Both the position numbers and the translations under genes were made by a program. The notes below the pieces were generated by a model. The model was not told the DNA's origin and did not search any database. It saw only the letters and a list, made by a program, of their open reading frames with translations. From Paracoccaceae bacterium (GTDB taxonomy: Bacteria > Pseudomonadota > Alphaproteobacteria > Rhodobacterales > Rhodobacteraceae), in NCBI GenBank assembly GCA_033344815.1, contig JAWPMR010000001.1:4698136-4762135 (forward strand): a stretch of DNA of 64,000 nt, written 5' to 3'. Shown piece by piece: positions 17,585 through 27,298 of the stretch (the stretch's first letter is position 1; every line of letters starts with the position of its first letter).

Positions 17585-18501
17585 CGTCCCTTCTCCTCTT
17601 TCCACATGGACCAGAGGAAATAGGCGATGAAGACCAGCATGATCAGGAAGAGTACAACGGCGATGGCCGCCCCATACCCCATGCGGAACCCGTATTCAGA
17701 GAGCGCCTTTTCGAACATGTAAAACGACAGCACGCGGGTTTGCCCAAACGGGCCACCATTGGTCATGATCGAGATGAGGTCAAAGGAGCGCAACGCGCCG
17801 ATGATGGTCACCACAAAGGCGATGAAGGTGGCGGGCTTGAGCTGCGGGATGATGATATACCAGAGCATTTTCCAGCCCTTGGCATTGTCCAGACGTCCGG
17901 CTTCGATCTGTTCGGGGTCCACCGCATTGAGGCCCGTCAGATAGAGGATCATGCAATAGGCGGTCTGCGGCCAGAGCCCGGCGGCGATGATGCCATAGGT
18001 CGCCCATGTCGGATCGCCCAGCACGTTGATCGGACCGAGGCCCACCAAAGCGAGCACGCCGTTCAACAGCCCCTCATTGGGCAGGTAGAACCACGAAAAC
18101 ACGAGACCAACCACCACCTGACTGATCACGAAAGGGAAGAAAAACAGGGACTTATAGAGGCGAATGCCGGTCACGGTCTGGTTGAGGAACAGCGCGATGA
18201 ACAAGCCGCCGGGGATTGCCAGCAAGTAAAACAGCAGCCATTTCAGGTTGTTCCAGAGCGATACTTCAAACGCGCCGTCATCCATCAGTTCGACATAATT
18301 GCCCATGCCGACGAAGGTGGCATCCCCCAGACCGTCCCAGTCATAAAAGGAGATCATGATCGACTGATAGATCGGCCAGATCACGTAAAAGGCAAAGAAC
18401 AGCATCGCGGGGGCCAGAAACAGCCAGGGCGTGACGGCGATCTCGTTGCGCTTGTACCAACTGCGTTTGGCGCTCTCGGGGGCTGGATCCAGTGCTGACA
18501 T
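17581..18501 (-). CDS. Carbohydrate ABC transporter permease, MalF type
   Basis: A 306-residue permease, taking the ATG at 18501 (MSALDPAPESAKRSWYKRNE), which follows AGGAGAC; an upstream in-frame start at 18570 would lie close to the hairpin behind the binding-protein gene and is less likely. Six hydrophobic segments are visible, and the EAA loop reads QIEAGRLDNAKGWKMLWYIIIPQLKPA. It forms the membrane channel together with the MalG-type permease. The first five hydrophobic stretches follow the UgpA/LacF pattern. Confidence 0.92.
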   Translation of the reverse strand: MSALDPAPESAKRSWYKRNEIAVTPWLFLAPAMLFFAFYVIWPIYQSIMISFYDWDGLGDATFVGMGNYVELMDDGAFEVSLWNNLKWLLFYLLAIPGGLFIALFLNQTVTGIRLYKSLFFFPFVISQVVVGLVFSWFYLPNEGLLNGVLALVGLGPINVLGDPTWATYGIIAAGLWPQTAYCMILYLTGLNAVDPEQIEAGRLDNAKGWKMLWYIIIPQLKPATFIAFVVTIIGALRSFDLISIMTNGGPFGQTRVLSFYMFEKALSEYGFRMGYGAAIAVVLFLIMLVFIAYFLWSMWKEEKGR

Positions 18502-18591
18502 GGGTGTGTCTCCTCGATATCTGCGGGCGTGTTCAGTGTCGCGGCGCATGGGACAGCGGGAGGGGATCACGCTGTGCGATGGGCCGGGGGT

Positions 18592-18620
18592 CGACCGGGC
18601 GTTTGGGAGCCGCCCGGTCG
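18592..18620 (-). other. GC-rich hairpin behind the sugar-binding-protein gene
   Basis: CGACCGGGCG (18592-18601) pairs perfectly with CGCCCGGTCG (18611-18620) around a 9-nt loop, ten bases past the binding-protein stop. No T-tract follows on the minus strand. It is the same kind of structure as those behind the other three binding-protein genes in this window. Confidence 0.7.
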
Positions 18621-18629
18621 GTTTTTAGA

Positions 18630-19886
18630 TTACTTGTAGACGCGTTCCTGAACCTTATCGAGGCGGTTCAGAATGTCGTCGAGGTTGTCAGGGATCACCA
18701 TGAATTCCTGAAGACCCTGCATGGCTTCGGCTGCCATTTCCGCCGGGTAGTCACGGTCAAAGAACTGCGCAACACCGCCCGGAGAATTGGAGGACAGCAT
18801 TTCAAATCCCTCGTTGAGGAACTTGTCATCATCCACGGAGGCCGAGGCATTCACCGGCAATTGGCCAAGGTTCGCGCCGTTGTTGATCTCGGTCTGAACA
18901 TCCGCTGAAACCGCAAAGCGCAGGAATTCACGCGCGGCTTCCTTGTTGGAGGCATTGGCCGGGATGTGGAACGTGTCTGTTGGAGCGTCTTCGGCCAGGG
19001 CCACATCCGGGTTGATCGCCGGGAACTGGTAGAAGTCCAGCTGATCGTCCGTCAGGCCCGCTTCGCGCAGCGGCGCGACGGCAAAGTTACCCATAAGATA
19101 GGCCGCAGCTTCGCCATTGACCATGAAGGGCAGGGCTTCTTGCCAGGAGTAATTCTGGTGGTTTTCCAGAAATGCCCCCATGTCGATGAGTTCGCGCCAG
19201 TTGGCGAAGGTTGCGCGCACGCGGTCATCGGTCCATTTCACGTTACCTGCGGCCAGATCCATGTGGAAATCAAACCCGTTGGTGCGCATATTGAGATAGT
19301 CAAACCAGCCGCCCGCCGTCCACAGGAACTTGGAGCCGATGGTGTAGCAGGCACGACCCGAATCGATGATCGCCTGACAGTTGGATTTCATCTCGTCAAA
19401 ATTCGTCGGCTCAGACAGGCCCAGCTCTGCGTAGATGTCTTTGCGATAGTAGATGCCCCACTGGTAGTAGGTGTAAGGCACGCCCCATTGTTTGCCATCA
19501 ATCGTCATCGCGCCCTTCGTGGAGGCGAGGTTGTCGGCAATCGCAGGCTCCGCCCAGAGGTCAGAAACATCCTCAAACAATCCAGCAGACACATAGGGTG
19601 TCATGCGGTTGGCCGCATACCATGTGGCCACATCCGGGCTGTCCGCCGTCAGGAAGTTACGGATCTGCGTTTTATAGGCTTCGCGGTCGATCACTGTGGT
19701 CTCGATGGTGAGGCCGGGGTGCAGCGCGCCGAAATCGCCGATCATCTTCTCCATCGTTGCGCGCGGCGCGGGGTTGGAGGTGTCGAGGAAAATTTTCAGA
19801 TCGCCCGTCAGCTCTGCATGAGCCGTGCCGGCAAGCATGGTTGATCCGGCCAATGCCAAAGCCATTGAAGTGGTGGTGAAACGCAT
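18630..19886 (-). CDS. ABC sugar-binding protein (extracellular solute-binding family 1)
   Basis: A 418-residue periplasmic protein from the ATG at 19886, which follows a good GGGAGG site. The Sec signal peptide is MRFTTTSMALALAGSTMLAGTAHA. Family-1 features include GDFGALHPGLTIETTVIDREAYKTQIRNFL, DVATWYAANRM, WGVPYTYYQWGIYYRKDIYAELGL and AAYLMGNFAVAPL. Together with the two permeases, the divergent MalK-like ATPase and two galactosidases, it probably captures alpha/beta-galactosides. It is the first gene of the long minus-strand operon. Confidence 0.93.
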   Translation of the reverse strand: MRFTTTSMALALAGSTMLAGTAHAELTGDLKIFLDTSNPAPRATMEKMIGDFGALHPGLTIETTVIDREAYKTQIRNFLTADSPDVATWYAANRMTPYVSAGLFEDVSDLWAEPAIADNLASTKGAMTIDGKQWGVPYTYYQWGIYYRKDIYAELGLSEPTNFDEMKSNCQAIIDSGRACYTIGSKFLWTAGGWFDYLNMRTNGFDFHMDLAAGNVKWTDDRVRATFANWRELIDMGAFLENHQNYSWQEALPFMVNGEAAAYLMGNFAVAPLREAGLTDDQLDFYQFPAINPDVALAEDAPTDTFHIPANASNKEAAREFLRFAVSADVQTEINNGANLGQLPVNASASVDDDKFLNEGFEMLSSNSPGGVAQFFDRDYPAEMAAEAMQGLQEFMVIPDNLDDILNRLDKVQERVYK

Positions 19887-19916
19887 GGTGTCCTCCCTAG
19901 GGTGCGTGTCCAGATA

Positions 19917-20120
19917 TGAAACTGTTTTTGGTTCCATTATTTGAAACCGAGTTTTATATATTGAAAACTACACTGCAATCTGCATAGACTGTCAACAGTG
20001 TTCTTTGGGAAACTGGCGAACACGTCTGGCGCTCCGGGAGGCGGTTCTGGGTTTAAGCACATGATGTTTAAGCAAAGTTCCGAAAGGTGAGGGTCTGACA
20101 GGATAGGGAGGTGAGAGCAT
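19917..20120. promoter_or_regulatory. Divergent control region between binding protein and IclR genes
   Basis: This gap holds an imperfect inverted repeat, GGTTCC (19930-19935) with GAAACC (19943-19948), separated by seven AT-rich bases, plus further TGAAAC-like copies at 19917 and 19962. The spacing and AT-rich centre resemble IclR-family operators. The adjacent IclR regulator is the obvious candidate to bind here and control both directions. No confident promoter hexamers are assigned. Confidence 0.4.
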
Positions 20121-20927
20121 ATGTCTGGGGACGGAACCGTTGGCAAAGCGCTGGATGTGCTGGACCAGGTGGCGGCCTATGGGCGTCCCGTGCGGTTTGG
20201 AACCCTGTTGGAAGCCAGCGATTTCCCCAAGGCAACGCTCTATCGGTTTTTGCAAACGCTGACCTCGCAGGGGATGCTGTCCTATGATCCGGACCGTCAG
20301 ACCTATAGTCTTGGCGTGCGTCTGGTGCGTCTGGCCCATGCGGCCTGGACCCAAAGTTCACTGGCCCCGATTGCCCGACCGTTCATTGACCGACTAAGTG
20401 CGGAGACCGGGCAGACGGTGCATCTGGCACAGCTGGACAACGCGCAGGTACTTTACGTGGACAAGCGCAACGCAACGCAGCCCATCGAGATGTATAGCGA
20501 CGCGGGCAAGGTTGGCCCGGCCTATTGCACCGGGGTCGGCAAGGCGATGATGGCCTTTATCCCCGAAGCGGATCTGGCGCGCGTGATCGCGCAGCAATCG
20601 TTTCACCGCTTTACCGAGCACACCTATACCACGCCGGAAGCCTTATGCGCCGAGCTTGAGGCGATTCGGGAGCGCGGGTATGCCTTTGACCGCGAGGAAC
20701 ATGAGCCGGGCATCATCTGCATCGCGCAACCTATTCTGACGGATCGCGGCCGCATTCTGGGCGCCATGTCCATTACGGCTTCGCTGGAAACCACCACACT
20801 CACACAACTCGAAACCTGGGCTCCGCGACTGGCGCGGACCGCCGAGGCCATTGCCGAAGAGGCACAGGCCTGGCGTTTCCCGGACTCACATCTTCCACCA
20901 ACAGACCTTCAACATACAGGGACATAA
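20121..20927 (+). CDS. IclR-family transcriptional regulator
   Basis: A 268-residue regulator. The N-terminal winged helix covers about residues 5-65 (GKALDVLDQVAAYGRPVRFGTLLEAS, FPKATLYRFLQTLTSQGML), and the C-terminal effector domain shows VHLAQLDNAQVLYVDK, YCTGVGKAMMAF and GYAFDREEHEPGIICIAQPI, all standard for IclR. It is divergent from the galactoside transporter operon and four bases ahead of the MalK-like ATPase gene. It therefore very likely controls galactoside uptake and catabolism. The effector is unknown; galactose, galactonate or KDGal would fit. Confidence 0.9.
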   Translation: MSGDGTVGKALDVLDQVAAYGRPVRFGTLLEASDFPKATLYRFLQTLTSQGMLSYDPDRQTYSLGVRLVRLAHAAWTQSSLAPIARPFIDRLSAETGQTVHLAQLDNAQVLYVDKRNATQPIEMYSDAGKVGPAYCTGVGKAMMAFIPEADLARVIAQQSFHRFTEHTYTTPEALCAELEAIRERGYAFDREEHEPGIICIAQPILTDRGRILGAMSITASLETTTLTQLETWAPRLARTAEAIAEEAQAWRFPDSHLPPTDLQHTGT

Positions 20928-20931
20928 AACA

Positions 20932-21990
20932 ATGACCGGTGTCACGCTGAACGATGCGATCAAACGCTATGGCGACGTACAAGTAATCCACGGTGTCGAT
21001 CTTCAGGTCGAAGACGGGGAATTTTGTGTTTTTGTCGGCCCGTCGGGCTGCGGGAAATCCACGTTGCTGAGGATGATTGCGGGCCTGGAAGAAACCAGCG
21101 ACGGGCAGATCCACATCGGGCCGCGCGATGTGACGCGCATGGACCCTTCCGAGCGCGGTGTGGCGATGGTGTTCCAGACCTATGCGCTTTACCCGCATAT
21201 GACGGTCAAGGAGAACATGGGGTTTGGCTTGAAGATGAACGGTTTTCCCAAAGCGGAGATCGATCAGAAGGTAAAAGCGGCCTCTGATGTTCTGAAGCTG
21301 GAGGAATATCTGACCCGTAAACCGGCGGCCTTGTCGGGCGGACAACGCCAACGCGTCGCCATTGGACGCGCGATTGTGCGCGGGCCGGAAGTGTTCCTGT
21401 TTGATGAACCGCTGTCCAATCTGGACGCCGAGTTGCGTGTGGAGATGCGGGTGGAAATCGCCCGGCTGCACAAGGAAATTGGCGCCACGATGATTTATGT
21501 GACCCATGATCAGGTCGAGGCGATGACGCTGGCGGATAAGATCGTCGTGCTGCGCGCTGGGCGCATTGAGCAGGTCGGCGCGCCGCTGGATCTATATCGC
21601 AACCCGGACAATAAATTTGTGGCAGGCTTCATCGGATCACCGGCGATGAATTTCCTGGAAGGGGTCGTGGGCGAGGGCGGCGTTGAGGTCGCAGCGCTGG
21701 GTCGCAGTGTGGCGGTCACGGCGGATTTGCCAGCCATCGGCACAAAGGTATCCTTGGGCATTCGCCCCGAGCATCTTGAGGTGCACATCGGCAAAGGTGA
21801 TTTGCACGCGGACCTGTCCGAGGCGCTGGGCGGGGTGTCGTATTTGCATTTGGTGGCTGGCACGGGCGAACGCATCATTGCCGAAGAACGCGGCGACATT
21901 CGGGCCAAAGCAGGGGACACCGTGGACATCAGTTTTGAGCCACACCGTGCGATGGTCTTTGCCCATGACAGTGGTTTGCGCATCCGTTAG
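20932..21990 (+). CDS. Sugar ABC transporter ATPase, MalK/UgpC type
   Basis: A 352-residue ATPase from the ATG at 20932; an upstream in-frame ATG at 20851 lies inside the IclR gene and is rejected. It has Walker A GPSGCGKST, Q-loop VFQTYALYPHMTV, signature LSGGQRQRVAIGRA, Walker B VFLFDEPLSNLDAELR and H-loop VTHDQ. The C-terminal OB-type domain carries LGIRPEHLEV. It completes the galactoside importer, although it is on the opposite strand to the permease genes, paired with the IclR regulator. MalK-like ATPases may also serve other importers. Confidence 0.93.
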   Translation: MTGVTLNDAIKRYGDVQVIHGVDLQVEDGEFCVFVGPSGCGKSTLLRMIAGLEETSDGQIHIGPRDVTRMDPSERGVAMVFQTYALYPHMTVKENMGFGLKMNGFPKAEIDQKVKAASDVLKLEEYLTRKPAALSGGQRQRVAIGRAIVRGPEVFLFDEPLSNLDAELRVEMRVEIARLHKEIGATMIYVTHDQVEAMTLADKIVVLRAGRIEQVGAPLDLYRNPDNKFVAGFIGSPAMNFLEGVVGEGGVEVAALGRSVAVTADLPAIGTKVSLGIRPEHLEVHIGKGDLHADLSEALGGVSYLHLVAGTGERIIAEERGDIRAKAGDTVDISFEPHRAMVFAHDSGLRIR

Positions 21991-22371
21991 GCAGTTTTGC
22001 GGGATCACAGCGCCGACGTGAATATATTTTAGGTTTAAAATATTTTTACTTGAAGCAAATTGCGACTCACCCTAACCTTTTCTTCAAAGGGCGGTGCGCA
22101 ATGTGCCTGTCCGGCAGGAGACGGTTCTGGTGATGGCGCAGGCGTTTTGGAGAGTTTTGAGCACGCATCGCGCGGCGTCCGGCGCGCATGCGCAGATTCG
22201 TATCAGAGCGCGCAATTATTCGATTTGTGATATTTTTCGTACTTTTACGGGCGCTGCCGTGCGTGAAATGGGATGGAATTTTCAGGCGACCCTGGCGGTT
22301 TTGGGGCGTCTCGCACGTCGATGGGTTGCGGTGTGGCTGGGCCAGTCGAGCCGTCACATGGGGGCGCGGTG
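21991..22371. other. 381-bp gap before the kynurenine operon
   Basis: No convincing coding sequence. The first 80 bases are AT-rich (TTTAGGTTTAAAATATTTTTACTTG) and could hold a promoter for the CoA ligase gene, but no clear -35/-10 pair or operator could be assigned. Open frames crossing it lack ribosome-binding sites. Confidence 0.5.
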
Positions 22372-23991
22372 ATGTTGTTTGCTTCTGCTCACAGCGACAG
22401 TTTCGCGCGGGATAATCTGCCCCCACAAGACACATGGCCCGACCTTTTGCTGGAGGGTTTTGACTATCCCGAACGCTTGAATGCCGCTGTTGAACTGACA
22501 GATGCGATGGTTGCGCGCGGGTTCGGGGACAACACAGCGCTGATCGGCAACGGGCGCAGGCGGACCTATAAGGAGCTTAGCGATTGGACCAATCGTCTGG
22601 CCCATGTGCTGGTCGATGATCTTGGGGTGAAACCGGGCAACCGGGTGCTGATCCGTTCGGCAAATAATCCTGCCATGGTGGCCTGCTGGCTGGCCGCAAC
22701 CAAAGCAGGCGCCGTGGTGGTCAATACCATGCCGATGCTGCGCGCAAGTGAGTTGAGCAAGATCGTGGACAAGGCTGAGATCAGCCACGCGCTCTGTGAC
22801 ACGCGCTTGATGGATGAAATGACCGCCTGCGCCAAGACCAGCGCGTTTGTGAAATCCGTGGTCGGTTTTGATGGCACCTCCAACCATGATGCGGAACTGG
22901 ACCGGCTTGCGCTGGAAAAACCGGTGCAATTTGAGGCCGTTGCCACATCGCAGGATGACGTCGCCCTTTTGGGGTTTACGTCGGGCACCACTGGGGATGC
23001 CAAAGCGACGATGCATTTTCACCGCGATTTGCTGATCATCGCGGACGGTTATGCGCGCGAGGTGCTGGGCGTGGTGCCGCAGGATGTTTTTGTCGGATCT
23101 CCGCCTTTGGCTTTTACCTTCGGGTTGGGCGGGCTTGCGATTTTCCCACTGCGGTTTGGCGCGGCGGCGACGCTGCTGGAAACAGCCTCCCCACCCAATA
23201 TGATCGAGATCATCGAGAAATACCGCGCGACGGTTTGTTTCACCGCACCCACAGCGTACCGCGCCATGCTGGCCGCGATGGAGACTGGCGCGGATCTCAG
23301 CAGTCTGCGCGCCGCGGTCTCTGCGGGTGAAACCTTGCCCGCACCGGTCTATCAGGACTGGCAGGACAAGACCGGCAAACCCATGCTCGACGGGATCGGG
23401 GCGACGGAGCTTTTGCATATTTTTGTGACCAATCGCTTTGATGATCACAAAGCGGCGTGTACCGGCAAACCGGTGCGCGGCTATGAGGCGCGGGTGATCG
23501 ATGCGCGCGGCAAGGAGGCCCCGCGCGGCACCGTGGGCCGTCTGGCCGTGCGCGGGCCGACGGGGTGCCGGTATCTGGCGGACGCGCGACAGGCCACGTA
23601 CGTGCAGGATGGTTGGAACATCACCGGCGACAGTTTTTCCATGGACGAAGATGGGTATCTGCATTTTGCCGCGCGCAACGATGATATGATCATTTCGGCC
23701 GGGTATAACATCGCCGGCCCCGAAGTGGAGGCCGCACTGTTATCCCACGCGGCGGTGCGTGAATGTGCCGTGGTGGGTGCCGCCGACGAGACGCGTGGGG
23801 CGATCGTTGAAGCGCATATTGTTCTGAACAATGAAATTGAGGGCAGCGACAGTCTCATCACGCAGTTACAGGATCATGTGAAGGGTGAAATCGCGCCATA
23901 TAAGTACCCGCGGCGTGTGGTTTTTCGTGAGAGCCTGCCCAAAACCGCGACGGGCAAGATCCAGCGCTTTGCCCTGAGGGAAAAGACATGA
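22372..23991 (+). CDS. AMP-forming aryl-CoA ligase, probable 2-aminobenzoate-CoA ligase
   Basis: A 539-residue adenylating enzyme starting at ATG 22372 ([11 protein letters not shown]). The AMP-binding P-loop is [17 protein letters not shown]; the A5 motif reads [13 protein letters not shown]7 [13 protein letters not shown] and A10 [12 protein letters not shown]. The pattern matches the benzoate/2-aminobenzoate-CoA ligase group. Its stop overlaps the kynA start by four bases (ATGA, 23988-23991). Kynureninase makes anthranilate, so activation of anthranilate to its CoA ester is the natural reading. The downstream anthraniloyl-CoA monooxygenase is not in the window. Substrate is inferred. Confidence 0.82.
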   Translation: MLFASAHSDSFARDNLPPQDTWPDLLLEGFDYPERLNAAVELTDAMVARGFGDNTALIGNGRRRTYKELSDWTNRLAHVLVDDLGVKPGNRVLIRSANNPAMVACWLAATKAGAVVVNTMPMLRASELSKIVDKAEISHALCDTRLMDEMTACAKTSAFVKSVVGFDGTSNHDAELDRLALEKPVQFEAVATSQDDVALLGFTSGTTGDAKATMHFHRDLLIIADGYAREVLGVVPQDVFVGSPPLAFTFGLGGLAIFPLRFGAAATLLETASPPNMIEIIEKYRATVCFTAPTAYRAMLAAMETGADLSSLRAAVSAGETLPAPVYQDWQDKTGKPMLDGIGATELLHIFVTNRFDDHKAACTGKPVRGYEARVIDARGKEAPRGTVGRLAVRGPTGCRYLADARQATYVQDGWNITGDSFSMDEDGYLHFAARNDDMIISAGYNIAGPEVEAALLSHAAVRECAVVGAADETRGAIVEAHIVLNNEIEGSDSLITQLQDHVKGEIAPYKYPRRVVFRESLPKTATGKIQRFALREKT

Positions 23992-24809
23992 GTGACACGC
24001 CGTCCGAGGGGGCGAAAATGGATTTCGCTACGGATATGTCCTATGGAGATTATCTGCGGCTCGACCCGATTTTGGATGCGCAACACCCGTTGTCAGACGC
24101 CCATGACGAGATGTTGTTCATCGTGCAGCATCAGACGTCCGAGTTATGGATGCGGCTGGCGATCCACGAGTTGGAGGCGGCGCGGTCGGCGATCCAGAAG
24201 GGGGAGTTGCGCCCCGCCTTCAAGATGCTGGCGCGTGTGGCGCGGATTTTTGAGCAACTCAACGGCGCCTGGGATGTGTTGCGCACCATGACGCCCAGCG
24301 AATACACCGCGTTTCGCCCGTCGCTTGGCAATTCATCGGGGTTTCAGTCGCATCAATATCGGTTGATTGAGTTTATTTTAGGCAATCGCAATGCGGGATT
24401 GATGAAACTCCATGCGCATAAGGAAGCGGCCACGGTGGCTTTGAGCGGGGAGTTGGCACAGCCCTCGCTCTATCAGGTCGCGCTTGATCTGTTGGGGCAA
24501 CGATTTGACACGTCGGGTCTTGCCGGGCCTGTGGCGGAAACCGCTTGGCAAGCACGCAGCGATATTCAGGAGCTGTGGCAAAAGGTTTATGAGGACCCTG
24601 AAACCTATTGGGAAATTTATGAGCTGGCGGAAAAGCTGGTGGATCTGGAAGACTATTTCCGGCGCTGGCGCTTTAATCATGTGACCACGGTAGAGCGCAT
24701 CATTGGGTTCAAACGTGGCACCGGGGGCACGTCGGGTGTTGGCTATCTGCGCAAAATGCTGGAAGTTGAGCTGTTTCCGGAACTCTGGCACGTGAGAGGG
24801 GCCCTGTAA
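23988..24809 (+). CDS. kynA: Tryptophan 2,3-dioxygenase
   Basis: A 273-residue haem enzyme. Diagnostic stretches are [32 protein letters not shown] (haem pocket and substrate region), [27 protein letters not shown] and [15 protein letters not shown]. It opens the indole ring of L-tryptophan to give N-formylkynurenine. It overlaps the CoA ligase gene by four bases, and its stop abuts the GTG of kynU, forming a tight catabolic unit. A formamidase gene (kynB), needed between kynA and kynU, is not nearby. Confidence 0.96.
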   Translation: MSDTPSEGAKMDFATDMSYGDYLRLDPILDAQHPLSDAHDEMLFIVQHQTSELWMRLAIHELEAARSAIQKGELRPAFKMLARVARIFEQLNGAWDVLRTMTPSEYTAFRPSLGNSSGFQSHQYRLIEFILGNRNAGLMKLHAHKEAATVALSGELAQPSLYQVALDLLGQRFDTSGLAGPVAETAWQARSDIQELWQKVYEDPETYWEIYELAEKLVDLEDYFRRWRFNHVTTVERIIGFKRGTGGTSGVGYLRKMLEVELFPELWHVRGAL

Positions 24810-26000
24810 GTGGCAAATATACTGCGAAAAGAGGCGTTTATGCTGCCTGAGGGGATGGTTTACCTTGATGGTAATTCACTGGGGCCGATGCCGCGCGGCG
24901 TGCCGGACCACCTGTCGGGGATGTTGAATGACGAATGGGGCGCTTTGCTGATCAAGGGCTGGAACGCGGCGGGCTGGATGGATCAACCCACCCGCGTTGG
25001 CGACCAAGTGGGCCGTCTGATTGGCGCGCCTGCGGGATCGGTCGTGATGGGCGACACGCTGTCGATCAAGGTCTATCAGGCGGTGGCGGCGGGATTGAAA
25101 GTGCGCCCGAAACGTCGCGTGATCCTGTCGGACACCGGGAATTTCCCGACCGATCTCTATATGGTTGAGGGGCTGATCAAGACGCTCGATCAGGGCTATG
25201 AATTGCGCACGGTGGCACCTGAGGATGTGGCCGGCGCGATCACTGAAGAGGTCGCGGTGGTGATGCTGACGCAGGTGGATTACCGCACCGGGCGCATGCA
25301 TGACATGAACGCGATCACGGCGGCGGCGCAGGCAAAAGGTGCGGTGATGCTCTGGGATCTGGCGCATTCGGCGGGGGCGGTGCCGGTGGATCTGGCCGCT
25401 TCAAAGGCTGAAATGGCCGTGGGCTGCACCTATAAATACCTGAACGGCGGGCCGGGGGCACCGGCGTTTATCTATGTGCGTCCCGATCTGGCGGACACCA
25501 TCGAACCCGCGCTCAGCGGCTGGTTGGGTCATGATGCGCCATTTGATTTTGCGCTGCATTATGCGCCCGGCGCGGGGATTGAGCGCATGCGCGTCGGTAC
25601 GCCGCCGGTGATGCAGATGAGCGCGCTGGAAGTCGCGTTGCGGCTCTGGGACGACGTGGATATGGATGACTTGCGCGTGGCCTCTGTGGCCTTGCAGGAA
25701 CAATTCATTGCCGAGGTCGAGGCCCGTGTTCCGGCGCTGGAACTGGTCAGTCCGCGCGACCCGACCCTGCGTGGCAGTCAGGTGTCGTTCCGGTTTGAGC
25801 ATGGGTTTGCCGCGATGCAGGCCTTGATTGCACAGGATGTGATTGGCGATTTCCGCGCGCCCGATATCATGCGGTTTGGCTTTACGCCGCTTTATCTGGA
25901 TGGCGAAGATGTCAGCATTGCGGTTGACCGGATGGTCAAAGTAATGGACGAAAAGCTGTGGGATGATCCTAGGTACCGCACAAGGGGCCGGGTCACATAG
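24810..26000 (+). CDS. kynU: Kynureninase
   Basis: A 396-residue PLP enzyme of fold type I. It shows YLDGNSLGPMP near the N-terminus, IILSDTGNFPTDLYM-like strand residues, HSAGAVPVDL and the PLP-lysine region GCTYKYLNGGPGAPAF, then WLGHDAPFDF. It cleaves L-kynurenine to anthranilate and alanine. The start is GTG at 24810, immediately behind the kynA stop. A transporter gene set follows 72 bp later. Confidence 0.95.
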   Translation: MANILRKEAFMLPEGMVYLDGNSLGPMPRGVPDHLSGMLNDEWGALLIKGWNAAGWMDQPTRVGDQVGRLIGAPAGSVVMGDTLSIKVYQAVAAGLKVRPKRRVILSDTGNFPTDLYMVEGLIKTLDQGYELRTVAPEDVAGAITEEVAVVMLTQVDYRTGRMHDMNAITAAAQAKGAVMLWDLAHSAGAVPVDLAASKAEMAVGCTYKYLNGGPGAPAFIYVRPDLADTIEPALSGWLGHDAPFDFALHYAPGAGIERMRVGTPPVMQMSALEVALRLWDDVDMDDLRVASVALQEQFIAEVEARVPALELVSPRDPTLRGSQVSFRFEHGFAAMQALIAQDVIGDFRAPDIMRFGFTPLYLDGEDVSIAVDRMVKVMDEKLWDDPRYRTRGRVT

Positions 26001-26072
26001 ACAATCTGCGGGCAGAACGCCCGGCACAAATAAAGAGGCCGAAAGCGCCTTGGACACCATGGGAGATACGAA

Positions 26073-27221
26073 ATGAAAATGAGATCAATGATTTTGGCGG
26101 CTGGCTTGGCGGCTCTTGCGAGCGCCAGTTTCGCAGATGGGCATGGCGGCAAGGTAAAGGTTGGCATGATCACGACCCTGTCGGGCGGTGGCGCTGGCCT
26201 TGGCATTGATGTACGCGATGGCTTCATGCTGGCGGCCAAGATGGCCGGAAACGACAATCTGGAAGTGGTGATCGAGGACGATCAGCGCAAACCCGAAATC
26301 GCGGTGCAACTGGCGGATAAGATGATCCAATCCGAAAAGGTCGATGTGATGACCGGGATCATCTGGTCCAATCTGGCGATGGCCGTGGTGCCGGCGGCGA
26401 CAGCACAGGGCAAGTTTTACCTCTCGCCCAATGCCGGGCCTTCGGCGTTGGCGGGCAAGGGGTGCCATCCGCTTTATTTCAACGTCGCGTGGCAGAATGA
26501 CAACCTGCATGAGGCCGCCGGGGCCTATGCCAAGGAGATTGGATATACAAATTCTTTCATCCTCGCGCCAAATTATCCCGCCGGTCAGGATGCATTGACC
26601 GGGTACAAGCGCACCTATGGGGGCGAATTGGCCGGTGAGATTTACACCAAACTGGGCCAGACCGATTATGCCGCCGAGATCGCGCAGATCCGCGCGTCCG
26701 GAGCCGATAGTGTATTTTTCTTCCTGCCCGGTGGCATGGGGATTTCCTTCCTGAAACAATACGCAGGTTCCGGTGTGGACTTGCCGGTTGTGGGTCCGGC
26801 CTTCAGCTTTGATCAGGGCATTCTGCAGGCCGTGGGCGATGCCGCTTTGGGTGTGAAAAACACCAGCCAGTGGAACAAGGACATCGACAATGCCGCCAAT
26901 AAGGCGTTCGTCGAGGGGTTTCAGGCGGAATACGGGCGTCTGCCTTCGCTCTATGCGAGCCAGGGATTTGACACCGCCAACCTGCTGCTGAGCGCGATGG
27001 GCAAGGCCGATGTCAAAGACGCCGATGCCTTCCGCGCGGCCCTTGCAGAGGCGGATTTTGCATCAGTGCGGGGTGATTTCAAGTTCGGCTCCAACCAGCA
27101 CCCGATCCAGAACTTCTATGTGCGCGAAGTGATCAAGGAGGGCGATGTGTTCACCAACAAGATCATTTCAGCCAGCCTGACCGATCACGGTGATGCATAC
27201 GCTGCGGAATGTTCCTACTGA
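26073..27221 (+). CDS. Branched-chain-type ABC transporter binding protein
   Basis: A 382-residue periplasmic protein of the LivK/Leu-Ile-Val family, with a signal peptide ending near SFADG and a GGGAGA site before the ATG. Seen features are VGMITTLSGGGAGLGIDVRDGF, VEVVIEDDQRKPEIAVQLADKMI-like residues, and PNYPAGQDALTGYKR. Family members bind amino acids, amides or aromatic acids. Because it directly follows kynA-kynU, tryptophan, kynurenine or anthranilate are plausible ligands. A hairpin at 27229-27250 follows its stop codon. Confidence 0.9.
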   Translation: MKMRSMILAAGLAALASASFADGHGGKVKVGMITTLSGGGAGLGIDVRDGFMLAAKMAGNDNLEVVIEDDQRKPEIAVQLADKMIQSEKVDVMTGIIWSNLAMAVVPAATAQGKFYLSPNAGPSALAGKGCHPLYFNVAWQNDNLHEAAGAYAKEIGYTNSFILAPNYPAGQDALTGYKRTYGGELAGEIYTKLGQTDYAAEIAQIRASGADSVFFFLPGGMGISFLKQYAGSGVDLPVVGPAFSFDQGILQAVGDAALGVKNTSQWNKDIDNAANKAFVEGFQAEYGRLPSLYASQGFDTANLLLSAMGKADVKDADAFRAALAEADFASVRGDFKFGSNQHPIQNFYVREVIKEGDVFTNKIISASLTDHGDAYAAECSY

Positions 27222-27228
27222 TCTGAGC

Positions 27229-27250
27229 GCTGCCCCGGTTTTGGGGCAGC
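27229..27250 (+). other. Hairpin behind the binding-protein gene
   Basis: GCTGCCCC (27229-27236) pairs perfectly with GGGGCAGC (27243-27250) around GGTTTT, eight bases after the stop, followed by ATCCTTTCC. Probably a stabiliser or attenuator between the binding-protein and permease genes. Confidence 0.7.
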
Positions 27251-27298
27251 ATCCTTTCCTCTTGAGGCGACGCGCAGCAGCGCGCAGGCGGAGCTTTC

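Noticed and set aside
20851-20931. N-terminal extension of the MalK-type ATPase
   Set aside because: The extra codons lie within the IclR coding sequence; the ATG at 20932 directly precedes the conserved ABC start.
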